From the NCBI GenBank assembly GCA_023423215.1, contig JAFAFZ010000093.1, positions 1-9,755 on the forward strand: a DNA stretch of 9,755 nt. The letters run 5' to 3'. Numbering within the stretch: position 1 is the stretch's first letter; the number at the start of each line of letters is the position of its first letter. Positions 1 through 6,486 of this stretch are shown one piece after another. Under the pieces are notes generated by a model. The model was not told the origin of the DNA. It ran no database searches and worked only from the letters and a program-made list of their open reading frames with translations. This DNA is from Actinomycetes bacterium (lineage in GTDB: Bacteria > Actinomycetota > Acidimicrobiia > Acidimicrobiales > Microtrichaceae). A program made the position numbers and the translations under genes.

Positions 1-1934
1 GGGTGGGGGTGGGGGCCGGCGTCTGGGTCCGTGGCCGGCTCCTTGACCCACCCGAAGATCGCCGCGACGACGTGGATCACGCCCGGGACCGCCCACCACA
101 GGTTGAAGATGAGGCCGTAGCCGACCAGCGGCAGGCCCAGGGCGAGCACGAGCGGCCAGTAGGACGGCGACGGCAGGTGCACGTCGGTGGCGTCACCCTT
201 CTGGACGACGTCCTCGGTCTTCGCGATGCGCACCAGGCGGCCGTTCTCGTCGTGGCCGTACTTGCGGTGCCAGAACTCGTCGAACTCCTCGACGACGGGG
301 ACCTCGTCGAAGTTGTGCTCCGGGGTGGGCGACGGGATCATCCACTCCAGGCTGCGTGCGTCCCACGGATCCGGACCCGGGTTGACCGGGTTGCGGCGGT
401 GCTTCCGGTAGCTGGCGCCGATGTTGATCATGAAGATGATCAGCGACAGGGCGATGGTGAACGCACCGATGGTCGACACCAGGTTCCAGGTGTTGAAGCC
501 CTGGCCCTCGGTGTAGGTGTAGGTCCGCCGCATCATGCCCTGCAGGCCCAGGATGTGCATCGGGCCGAAGGTCAGGTTGAAGCCGACCAGCATCAGCCAG
601 AAGTTCCACTTACCGAGGCGCTCGCCCAGGAAGTGGCCGAACATCTTCGGCCACCAGAAGTACATGCCGCCGAACAGGCCGAGCAGCGCACCGCCGAAGA
701 GCACGTAGTGGAAGTGGGCGACGATGTAGTAGGTGTCCGTCTGCTGGGTGTCGGCCGGGGCGAAGGCGTGCGACACGCCCGACAGGCCGCCGATGGTGAA
801 CATTCCGACCAGGCCGACCGAGAAGAGCATGGCGGTGGTGAACCGCAGGCGGCCGCCGTACATGGTGGCCAGCCAGTTCAGGATCTTCACGCCGGTGGGC
901 ACCGCGATGAACATCGTGGCGAGCGAGAAGGCGAGCACCGAGAGCTGGCCCATGCCCGAGGCGAACATGTGGTGCGCCCACACGCCCCAGCCCATGAAGC
1001 CGATGGCGATGCCGGAGCCGACCATGAACGGGTAGCCGAAGATCGGCTTGCGGGAGAACACCGGGATGATCTCGGAGACGATGCCGAACGCAGGGAGCAC
1101 CATGATGTAGACCTCCGGATGTCCGAAGATCCAGAAGAGGTGCTCCCAGAGGAACGGATCACCGCCCTTGGAGGCGTCGAAGAACGCCGCACCGAAGAGG
1201 CGGTCGAGCATCAGCAGGATCAGCGCCACGGTGATGACCGGCAGGGCGAAGACCAGCAGGACCTGCACGACGAAGGTCATCCAGGTGAAGACCGGCATCT
1301 TCATGAGCGACATGCCCGGGGCACGCATGTTCAGCACGGTCACCGTCAGGTTGACCGCCGAGACGGTCGAGCCGATGCCCATGATGAGCAGGCCGATGGC
1401 GTAGAAGTCGATGCCGTGGCCGGGTGAGAACACCACACCGGAGTTCGGGGCGTAGTTGAACCAGCCGCCGTTGGCGCCCTGGCCGAACAGCCACGAGGTG
1501 TTGAAGAAGATGGCGCCGGCGAGCCAGACCCACAGCGACAGGGCGTTCATGCGGGGGAACGACACGTCGCGTGCGCCGATCTGCAGCGGCAGCAGGTAGT
1601 TCGCGAAGGCCGAGGCCATCGGCATGACGACCATGAACACCATGGTGACGCCGTGCATCGTGAAGACCTGGTTGTACAGGTCGGCCGAGAGCAGCTGGTT
1701 GCCCGGCACCGCGAGCTGCAGGCGGATCAGCAGCGCCTCGGAGCCGCCCACCAGCAGGAAGAAGAACGACGCGACGCCGTACATGATGCCGATCTTCTTG
1801 TGATCGACGGTGTTGACCCAGGAGCGCCAGCCGTGCGAGGCCTTGGGCCGCGCGAACACGCCGATCGGGTTCGTCGGGGCGGCGGGCTTGCCGGTGGTCA
1901 GCTCCAGCGGTGGATGTTCCTCGATGATCGCCAT
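1..1934 (-). CDS. ctaD: Cytochrome c oxidase subunit I, catalytic (3' end outside window)
   Basis: This is the heme-copper catalytic subunit that reduces oxygen to water and pumps protons across the cytoplasmic membrane. The 644 visible codons contain the 12-helix core with every ligand: H94 (heme a), H272 and Y276 in GHPEVY, H321/H322 (CuB), and H407 (heme a3) with H409 (heme a) in HFHY. Proton-channel residues D123, E274 and K350 are present, so it is an A1-type oxidase. The family signature around LEW (W531) follows. Beyond the core lies a two-helix extension (about 591-628, starting SYWPLV) and a Pro/His tail (PHPH) that is still open at the window edge, so a few C-terminal residues are missing. 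The ATG at 1934 is chosen because a strong purine tract precedes it by 8 bases. It is the last visible gene of the oxidase operon, 63 bases after ctaC. Identity is certain. Confidence 0.97.
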   Translation of the reverse strand, partial: MAIIEEHPPLELTTGKPAAPTNPIGVFARPKASHGWRSWVNTVDHKKIGIMYGVASFFFLLVGGSEALLIRLQLAVPGNQLLSADLYNQVFTMHGVTMVFMVVMPMASAFANYLLPLQIGARDVSFPRMNALSLWVWLAGAIFFNTSWLFGQGANGGWFNYAPNSGVVFSPGHGIDFYAIGLLIMGIGSTVSAVNLTVTVLNMRAPGMSLMKMPVFTWMTFVVQVLLVFALPVITVALILLMLDRLFGAAFFDASKGGDPFLWEHLFWIFGHPEVYIMVLPAFGIVSEIIPVFSRKPIFGYPFMVGSGIAIGFMGWGVWAHHMFASGMGQLSVLAFSLATMFIAVPTGVKILNWLATMYGGRLRFTTAMLFSVGLVGMFTIGGLSGVSHAFAPADTQQTDTYYIVAHFHYVLFGGALLGLFGGMYFWWPKMFGHFLGERLGKWNFWLMLVGFNLTFGPMHILGLQGMMRRTYTYTEGQGFNTWNLVSTIGAFTIALSLIIFMINIGASYRKHRRNPVNPGPDPWDARSLEWMIPSPTPEHNFDEVPVVEEFDEFWHRKYGHDENGRLVRIAKTEDVVQKGDATDVHLPSPSYWPLVLALGLPLVGYGLIFNLWWAVPGVIHVVAAIFGWVKEPATDPDAGPHPH

Positions 1935-1938
1935 CAGG

Positions 1939-1977
1939 TCATCCCTTCCCTTGCTCGTTCATCAGGTGGCTCGTCAT
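1939..1977 (-). other. Possible 12-codon leader ORF between ctaC and ctaD
   Basis: In the 63-base ctaC-ctaD gap, an ATG at 1977 is preceded by CAGGA with 8 bases of spacing. It opens a frame encoding MTSHLMNEQGKG that stops 4 bases before the ctaD ATG, and its last codons overlap the ctaD ribosome binding site. If translated, ribosomes ending here could hand over to ctaD. Only position and the Shine-Dalgarno-like tract support it; a frame this short can arise by chance. Confidence 0.25.
1943..1951 (-). promoter_or_regulatory. Ribosome binding site of ctaD
   Basis: On the minus strand AGGGAAGGG lies 8 bases before the ATG at 1934. It fixes the ctaD start, because the other nearby ATG codons on this strand are in a frame that closes at a TGA just before ctaD. 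This is the clearest Shine-Dalgarno sequence in the window. Confidence 0.7.
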
Positions 1978-1997
1978 GTCGTTCTTCCTGCGCTCGA

Positions 1998-3215
1998 TCA
2001 CTTCAGGGTGAGCAGGTACGCCGTCAGCTGCTCGATCTGGTCTTCGCTGAGGTTGTAGTTCGGCATGCCCTGGTTGTTGTCGGGGTCCATCGGCTTGATG
2101 TCCTCCGGGTTCCGGAGCCACGCCTTGATGTTGTTCTCGTGCGGGGTGCCCGTCGGGATGGCCTCGACCGCCGAGGGGTCCTCGAGGCGGGCGTCGCCGG
2201 CCGGCACGTCCTCGTACAGCGGCAGCAGGCCCCCGGCGAAGTAGTCGCGCATCATGAAGTGCGTCAGGTTCGGGGCGTTGCCGGACGCCATCGTGATCTG
2301 GACCGTCTTGCCGTAGTCCGGATCCGGCGTGTCGCTGTAGGTGAACGGCTCCTCCGAGGTGTCGGTGAGGCCGTTGACCTGGTGGCAGAAGGAGCACTGC
2401 GCCACGAACAGCTTCTGGCCCTCGACCGCGAGCGTGTCGCTGGCGTCCGGCTGGTCCGGAGCCGTGGTCATCCGCTGGACCCAGGTCTCGTAGTCGGCCT
2501 GCTCGAGCGCCTTCACCTGCATGCGCATGACGCCGTGGGAGAGGCCGCAGTACTCGGTGCACTGGCCCTGGAACATGCCGACCTCGTCGGCCCGCATGAC
2601 CCGCTCGTGGGTGCGACCCGGCACGGCGTCCAGCTTCCCGGCGAGCGCCGGGATCCAGAAGCTGTGGATCACGTCGTTGGACTGGATCTTGAACACGACG
2701 TCACGTCCGACCGGGATGGCGGCCTCGGTGGCGGTGATGATGTCCGGCGCACCGTCGGAGTCCAGGTCGTAGCGGTACTCCCACCACCACTGCTGGCCGA
2801 TGACGGTGATCTCGAGCGGATCCTCCGCGTCGTCCATGGCGAGGATGGCGTTGACGTTGAACACGGCCAGCACGGCCAGCATCAGCGCCGGGACGATCGT
2901 CCAGGTGACCTCGAGCTTGGTGTTGCCGTGCAGCTGCGTCGGCTCGTCCACGCCGTCGACGTCGTCGTTGCGGCGGCGGAACCGGGTGACCAGCCACACG
3001 ATGCCGACCTCGACCAGCACGAACACGATGCCGGCGATGATGAACACCGGGATGATCAGGTCCTGGATCTGCTGGGCCTTCTCGCCGCGGGGCGACAGCG
3101 TGGTGAGCGGCCGCCCCTCGGGCAGGCCGATGTCCCGGACGATCAGCCAGCCGCCGAGCAGGACGATGACCAGCGTGATCAGCGTGATGACGAGTGCACT
3201 GCGCTTGTTCCGCAC
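1998..3215 (-). CDS. ctaC: Cytochrome c oxidase subunit II with fused cytochrome c (caa3 type)
   Basis: This 405-residue protein receives electrons and passes them to CtaD. In order: an N-terminal hydrophobic helix (about 7-26, signal-like, no cysteine after it), two membrane helices (about 53-77 and 104-127), the cupredoxin domain starting near QQWWWEYRY, and CuA ligands H184, C219, E221, C223, H227 and M230 (CTEYCGLSHGVM). A C-terminal cytochrome c domain follows, with C274-x-x-C277-H278 and a probable axial methionine M384 in GMPNYN. The heme motif and M384 are about 106 residues apart, longer than in a minimal cytochrome c. I chose the GTG at 3215 because GAGAGG sits 6 bases upstream and the hydrophobic helix follows at once; the frame stays open to 3281 but that stretch overlaps the upstream gene. 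It lies 10 bases after the CtaF-like gene, in the same operon. The fused heme suggests that a separate soluble cytochrome c is not strictly needed. Confidence 0.96.
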   Translation of the reverse strand: MRNKRSALVITLITLVIVLLGGWLIVRDIGLPEGRPLTTLSPRGEKAQQIQDLIIPVFIIAGIVFVLVEVGIVWLVTRFRRRNDDVDGVDEPTQLHGNTKLEVTWTIVPALMLAVLAVFNVNAILAMDDAEDPLEITVIGQQWWWEYRYDLDSDGAPDIITATEAAIPVGRDVVFKIQSNDVIHSFWIPALAGKLDAVPGRTHERVMRADEVGMFQGQCTEYCGLSHGVMRMQVKALEQADYETWVQRMTTAPDQPDASDTLAVEGQKLFVAQCSFCHQVNGLTDTSEEPFTYSDTPDPDYGKTVQITMASGNAPNLTHFMMRDYFAGGLLPLYEDVPAGDARLEDPSAVEAIPTGTPHENNIKAWLRNPEDIKPMDPDNNQGMPNYNLSEDQIEQLTAYLLTLK

Positions 3216-3221
3216 TTCCGA

Positions 3222-3227
3222 CCTCTC
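3222..3227 (-). promoter_or_regulatory. Ribosome binding site of ctaC, overlapping the upstream stop codon
   Basis: GAGAGG on the minus strand overlaps the TGA of the CtaF-like gene and lies 6 bases before the GTG at 3215. It supports the GTG start over the longer open frame and suggests translational coupling between the two genes. Confidence 0.6.
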
Positions 3228-4137
3228 AGTAGCCGACGGTCGAACCGTCGAGCGTGACCGACCCGCCAGCGGTGACCGCACCCGTGGGCACCGTCACGAC
3301 CAGCCCTGCACCGTGTTCTTCCTCGCCGTGGTGCTCCCGCTCCGCAGGACCCGCGACGCCGCCGATGATGCCGCCGACCAGCAGCAGCAGCGCACCGACG
3401 AGCAGCGCACCGACGAGCACCGAGCGCTTCAGGTGCGGGCGGCTGGCGAGCAGCACCGCGACACCGAACACCACGATGGCGACACCGATGATGACGAACA
3501 CCGCGCCGACCTTCGAGACGGCCAGCAGGATGCGCGACATCAGGAAGACGATCGCCAGCGCGGCGACCGTGGCACCGACGGGCACCTCGATCGGCCGCAT
3601 GAACTTGTTGCGGGCGGCGACGTTGGTGGCGGGGTCGTCCGAGATGCGCTCGGACCAGGCCCGGACCGTCCACTCGGACGCCGCGACCACCAGGCCGACG
3701 ACGCCGACCACGAAGAGGATCTCGGAGAAGGTCCAGCCGATGATGACCGCGCCCGCCGAGAACGCCGCGACCAGCGGCCAGTAGCTCAGGCCCTGGGGGG
3801 TGACGACCCGCAGGTCGGCGGTCTCGGGCGTGACGTCCGCACCCTGCATCTGCACGAGCGCCTCGGCGTTGCCGTCGCGGAAGGCGGTGTGGAACCCGCC
3901 GAGCACCGCCATGACGGCCGCGAAGCCCATGAGGACCGAGTAGCCGACCTGGTCGCCGACCCAGCCCTTCCAACCGAAGCTGATCGGACCGATGATCGAG
4001 TCCACCAGGTCGCCGTTGCTGAACACGTCGAGCACGCCGCCGTGTGCGGCCGCGCCCGTGATGAAGCCGTAGACCAGCGCGGTGAAGTACGCGACCGCCG
4101 CTGCGCCGTAGAAGAACTTGGAACCGCGCGTGATCAT
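3226..4137 (-). CDS. CtaF-like cytochrome oxidase subunit IV, C-terminally extended membrane protein
   Basis: This is a 303-residue protein with about seven membrane helices (roughly 8-30, 64-86, 119-138, 140-161, 187-207, 210-231, 239-261). The first four helices recall actinobacterial subunit IV (CtaF): two helices, a charged loop (87-112), then a helix pair opening with SYWPLV at 118-123. CtaF is usually about 130-140 residues, so the last half is extra: three more helices, a His/Glu-rich stretch (HHGEEEH, 269-275) and a polar tail ending at Y303. The subunit IV reading rests on remembered family architecture and on an ungapped match to the CtaD tail (16 identities in 42 positions), so it is an inference. 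The ATG at 4137 lies 7 bases after ctaE and is preceded by AGCGAGAG. Its position between subunits III and II supports a structural oxidase role. Otherwise it should be called a hypothetical membrane protein. Confidence 0.6.
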   Translation of the reverse strand: MITRGSKFFYGAAAVAYFTALVYGFITGAAAHGGVLDVFSNGDLVDSIIGPISFGWKGWVGDQVGYSVLMGFAAVMAVLGGFHTAFRDGNAEALVQMQGADVTPETADLRVVTPQGLSYWPLVAAFSAGAVIIGWTFSEILFVVGVVGLVVAASEWTVRAWSERISDDPATNVAARNKFMRPIEVPVGATVAALAIVFLMSRILLAVSKVGAVFVIIGVAIVVFGVAVLLASRPHLKRSVLVGALLVGALLLLVGGIIGGVAGPAEREHHGEEEHGAGLVVTVPTGAVTAGGSVTLDGSTVGY

Positions 4138-4144
4138 CTCTCGC

Positions 4145-4735
4145 TCACTTCTGCACGTAGACGGCGAACCAGATGACGGCGTACAGCGCGACGGCTGCGT
4201 ACCAGAACACCGCAGCGGCACCGACGCCGTCGGGCTGACGGCTCGAGTACTGCCCGCCCAGCGTGCGGAACGCCATCAGGACGATGAAGAGCAGTCCGGC
4301 GATGACCATGGCGAGGTGGCCGCCGGTCACCGCGTAGAAGAGCGGACCCTCGGGCTGGGTGATCGTGACGCCGGCCTCGCTGTAGAGGAACGAGGTCTGG
4401 TTCACGAAGGCGATGCCGAGCAGCAGCGTGACGCCCAGCGCCAGGTACGTGTGGTAGCGGTCGTCGCGGCTGATCGACCAGACCGCCCACTGCATCGTCA
4501 CGACGGACATTCCGAGGGTGACGAGCTGCATGTTGGGCTGGGTCAGCGCGAGCTGGTTGTCGGCGAGCCAGGCGGCGCCGGTCAGGTCGCGGGTGGCGAT
4601 GTAGTTGCCGATGAGCGAGATGAGCACCATCGACACGCCGGCCGTGGCGAACGCGGTGCCGAAGAGCAGCTCACGTCGACGGGGCATGGTCGCCGGCAGC
4701 GTCGGGGCCGGCAGGCTGGCGGTCGTGTCGGCCAT
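4145..4735 (-). CDS. ctaE: Cytochrome c oxidase subunit III, divergent
   Basis: This 196-residue membrane protein has five helices (about 23-45, 69-88, 97-118, 132-157, 174-194), the size of five-helix subunit III proteins that bind subunit I and stabilise the oxidase. Family traits are the LG-x-x-F run in the third helix (106-110) and FYAVTGGH (133-140) before the fourth. Several signatures are altered: the usual Glu of the QxxEY motif is L117, the second His of TGFHxxHV is M143, and the WHFVD motif of the last helix reads W178-YAAV. The ATG at 4735 is one base after the stop of the subunit I-like gene, with GAGGAG about 10 bases upstream. An upstream in-frame ATG (4768) would overlap that gene and lacks support. 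The family assignment is firm; whether it serves the catalytic subunit I or the ligand-less one is open. Confidence 0.85.
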   Translation of the reverse strand: MADTTASLPAPTLPATMPRRRELLFGTAFATAGVSMVLISLIGNYIATRDLTGAAWLADNQLALTQPNMQLVTLGMSVVTMQWAVWSISRDDRYHTYLALGVTLLLGIAFVNQTSFLYSEAGVTITQPEGPLFYAVTGGHLAMVIAGLLFIVLMAFRTLGGQYSSRQPDGVGAAAVFWYAAVALYAVIWFAVYVQK

Positions 4736-4736
4736 G

Positions 4737-6311
4737 TCAGTTGGTCTCCTCGTCGGCGTCTCCGGCACGGAGGTCCAACAGCGGGTACGGGCTCCGGACC
4801 GGCGGCAGCGGCTCGGTGAAGTTGCCCGGGGCGGGCGGCGAGGCGGTCGCCCACTCGAGGGTCAGCCCGGTCTCGTCGACCTGGGTGGGGCCGTCGGCAC
4901 CCGAGCGGGCCGCGCCGAGCGCCCCGCCCAGCGCGGACAGCACGCCGAGGGCCAGCAGGGCTGCGCCGGCGGCGATGCCGATGCCGAAGAGCTCGTCCGC
5001 CAGGCCGTCGCTGCTGGCGAGCAGCACGCCCTGGAGGCCGACGACCAGGCCGAGCAGCCCGCCGCCGAGCAGCAGCGCCGTGACGGCGGCCTTCGACGAG
5101 GCGTCCTTCGTCTCGCCCCAGAGCTTGTCGCTCCAATAGGCGAGGCCACCGACGGCGCCGACGAGGGCGGCCGAGGCCAGGAAGAACAGCTGGGCGGACT
5201 CGAGCCAGACGCTGTTGAAGCCGAACAGCGACTCGGTGCCGGCGGTGTCGAGCGCCTCGAGTGCCGCGGCGAGCACGCCGCCGAGCACGAGGACCAGCGA
5301 GAGCGGGACCGAGAGCGCAGCCGCCGAGAAGGCGGGCTTGCCGCGGCGCAGCGTGTCGGCGAGGGCGCCGAGCAGGCCGAGGACCGGCAGCGCGGCGACG
5401 ACGACCCAGCCGATCCAGATGATGTTGTTCATCGAGCGGGGCGTCTGCGCCCAGGCGCCGAACGAGAGCACGCCGTAGGCGGCGATGAAGCCCTGCACCA
5501 TGCCGTAGGGGCCGATGCGGCGACCGGCGGCCTTGGCGGCGACGTCGGCGGCGATGCCGAGCACCGGGATGGCGAGCAGGTAGACGCTGGGGGCACGCCA
5601 GGCCCAGGCGACCTCGTTCGTGTAGTTGAGCGCCAGGCCGGCGGCGTTGAGCTGGCCGACCTGGCCCAGCACGACGCCACCGAAGGCCGCACCCAGGGTG
5701 ACGATCCAGATCGGGGCGGCGACGAGCATCGACCAGGAGAAGAAGGGCACCTTCGCCAGGCCCATCCCGAGCGGGCGGTGCGTCGCGACGGTCGTGGCGA
5801 CCGTGACGGCGGCCAGGCCGAGCGAGACCATCATCAGGCCGGCGGCCAGGTTGCCGAGGCGGGCGGCGTCCATGTCCGTGCCGCCGATGCCGCCCTCGAG
5901 GGCGACGCTGACGGCGAACACGATGGCGCCGACGACCCAGCCCCACAGGGCGAGGGCGGCGGCACGCGGGAACGAGATCGAGGGGCTGCCGACCTGCAGC
6001 GGCACGATGCAGATGGCCAGGCCGAGCAGCAGCGGCATGACGCCGGCGAGCACCAGTGCGAGCGAGGAGCTGGCCCACACCAACGGGGCCGCGGAGCCCA
6101 GCAGGTCGTTGTCGGCGACGACGTCGACGCCCGAGAGCACCAGGCCGACGAGCGAGACGAGGCCGAGCACCAGGGCGACGATGATGAAGGTCCGGCCGAT
6201 GGAGAGGTGGTCACCGCTGCCGATCAGCCGCTCGACCGCACTGGGCGCCGGCTGCTGCGGGGCGACGACGGCATCGCCGTCGGTCGTCGGTCTCGTCTCC
6301 GTCAGTGCCAT
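4737..6311 (-). CDS. Subunit I-like heme-copper oxidase paralog lacking all metal ligands
   Basis: This is a 524-residue, 12-helix membrane protein homologous to CtaD over its whole length. Shared landmarks are VPLQVG and SFPR (103-116; CtaD has LPLQIG, SFPR), PSVYLLAIP-x-x-GI (241-253; CtaD PEVYIMVLPAFGI), ALVG-x-x-GG (382-389) and the subunit I C-terminal signature LEWATASPPAPGNF (485-498). Catalytic positions are lost. Relative to CtaD, H94 becomes S82, H272 A240, H321 Q289, H322 T290, H407 A373 and H409 L375. Channel residues D123 and E274 become S111 and S242, and the K350 lysine falls on small hydrophobics near A316-A318. Only the tyrosine (Y244) remains. The protein has just two histidines, H35 and H178, so six ligands are impossible. 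The frame is intact and conserved in structure, so this is not decay in progress. The ATG at 6311 has GAGGG 10 bases upstream. It leads the oxidase operon, one base before ctaE. It probably cannot reduce oxygen; a structural, assembly or regulatory role is inferred. Confidence 0.9.
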   Translation of the reverse strand: MALTETRPTTDGDAVVAPQQPAPSAVERLIGSGDHLSIGRTFIIVALVLGLVSLVGLVLSGVDVVADNDLLGSAAPLVWASSSLALVLAGVMPLLLGLAICIVPLQVGSPSISFPRAAALALWGWVVGAIVFAVSVALEGGIGGTDMDAARLGNLAAGLMMVSLGLAAVTVATTVATHRPLGMGLAKVPFFSWSMLVAAPIWIVTLGAAFGGVVLGQVGQLNAAGLALNYTNEVAWAWRAPSVYLLAIPVLGIAADVAAKAAGRRIGPYGMVQGFIAAYGVLSFGAWAQTPRSMNNIIWIGWVVVAALPVLGLLGALADTLRRGKPAFSAAALSVPLSLVLVLGGVLAAALEALDTAGTESLFGFNSVWLESAQLFFLASAALVGAVGGLAYWSDKLWGETKDASSKAAVTALLLGGGLLGLVVGLQGVLLASSDGLADELFGIGIAAGAALLALGVLSALGGALGAARSGADGPTQVDETGLTLEWATASPPAPGNFTEPLPPVRSPYPLLDLRAGDADEETN

Positions 6312-6390
6312 GTCTGATGTGCCCTCGTGTGCGCCGCCCGCAGGAGGCTGTCTCCACCATGGTCGATCGATCCGGGGACCGGATCCCACG

Positions 6391-6449
6391 GGTCCGTCGC
6401 CCCGGGCACGCGTGCCCGGGACCAGCGGTCCCACCGCTGCGGACGGACC
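6391..6449 (-). promoter_or_regulatory. Nested inverted repeats that can fold as a three-way junction
   Basis: On the minus strand an 8-bp outer stem (GGTCCGTC pairing with GACGGACC, 6442-6449 with 6391-6398) encloses two hairpins. One is CAGCGG-TGGGA-CCGCTG (6423-6439) and the other is the 20-bp palindrome at 6401-6420. All three joining linkers are exactly 2 bases. The 3' arm of the outer stem could instead pair with GGTCC downstream (6376-6380), giving a competing hairpin. It lies 79 bases before the first gene of the oxidase operon and 37 bases after ctaB. It could be a leader RNA structure, an intercistronic terminator or processing site, or operator DNA; no U-run follows, so a classical terminator is less likely. 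The pairing is seen directly; the function is unknown. Confidence 0.5.
6401..6420. repeat. Perfect 20-bp palindrome
   Basis: CCCGGGCACG followed directly by its reverse complement CGTGCCCGGG. There is no spacer and the flanking bases do not pair, so it is an exact 20-bp dyad. It forms one arm of the larger element. Alone it would also suit a dimeric DNA-binding regulator of the oxidase operon. Confidence 0.7.
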
Positions 6450-6486
6450 TTACCGCGACCGCCCACCAGCGAAGAAAACCCTCAGT

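Larger units (their letters stand above)
6312..6486. promoter_or_regulatory. Intergenic region upstream of the oxidase operon
   Basis: These 175 bases separate the ctaB stop from the start of the subunit I-like gene, both on the minus strand. They hold the nested inverted-repeat element at 6391-6449 and about 80 bases of leader before the ATG. A -10-like TAAGGT on the minus strand (6447-6452) is the best promoter candidate seen, with no convincing -35 partner. I see no small coding gene. Confidence 0.5.

Noticed and set aside
3..1427. Long plus-strand open frame of 474 codons opposite ctaD
   Set aside because: It is an antisense shadow of ctaD. Its translation is Arg/Asp/Gly/His-rich low-complexity sequence with no domain, typical of the reverse frame of GC-rich coding DNA.
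3388..3423. Short direct repeat of about 15 bases (gcaccgacgagca unit) in the CtaF-like gene
   Set aside because: It encodes a repeated LVGAL in a membrane helix. Codon bias and hydrophobic composition explain it.
4737..6311. Subunit I-like gene as a decaying pseudogene
   Set aside because: No frameshift or internal stop is present, the start has a ribosome binding site, the helices and C-terminal signature are intact, and it is tightly packed at the head of the operon.
4605..6317. Plus-strand 570-codon frame opposite the subunit I-like gene
   Set aside because: The minus strand encodes a clear 12-helix membrane protein with subunit I motifs. The plus frame has no recognisable motif and is low complexity.
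6312..6434. N-terminal extension of the subunit I-like protein to a GTG at 6434
   Set aside because: The added residues are Pro/Gly/Arg-rich, cross the inverted-repeat element and lack a ribosome binding site. The ATG at 6311 has GAGGG upstream.
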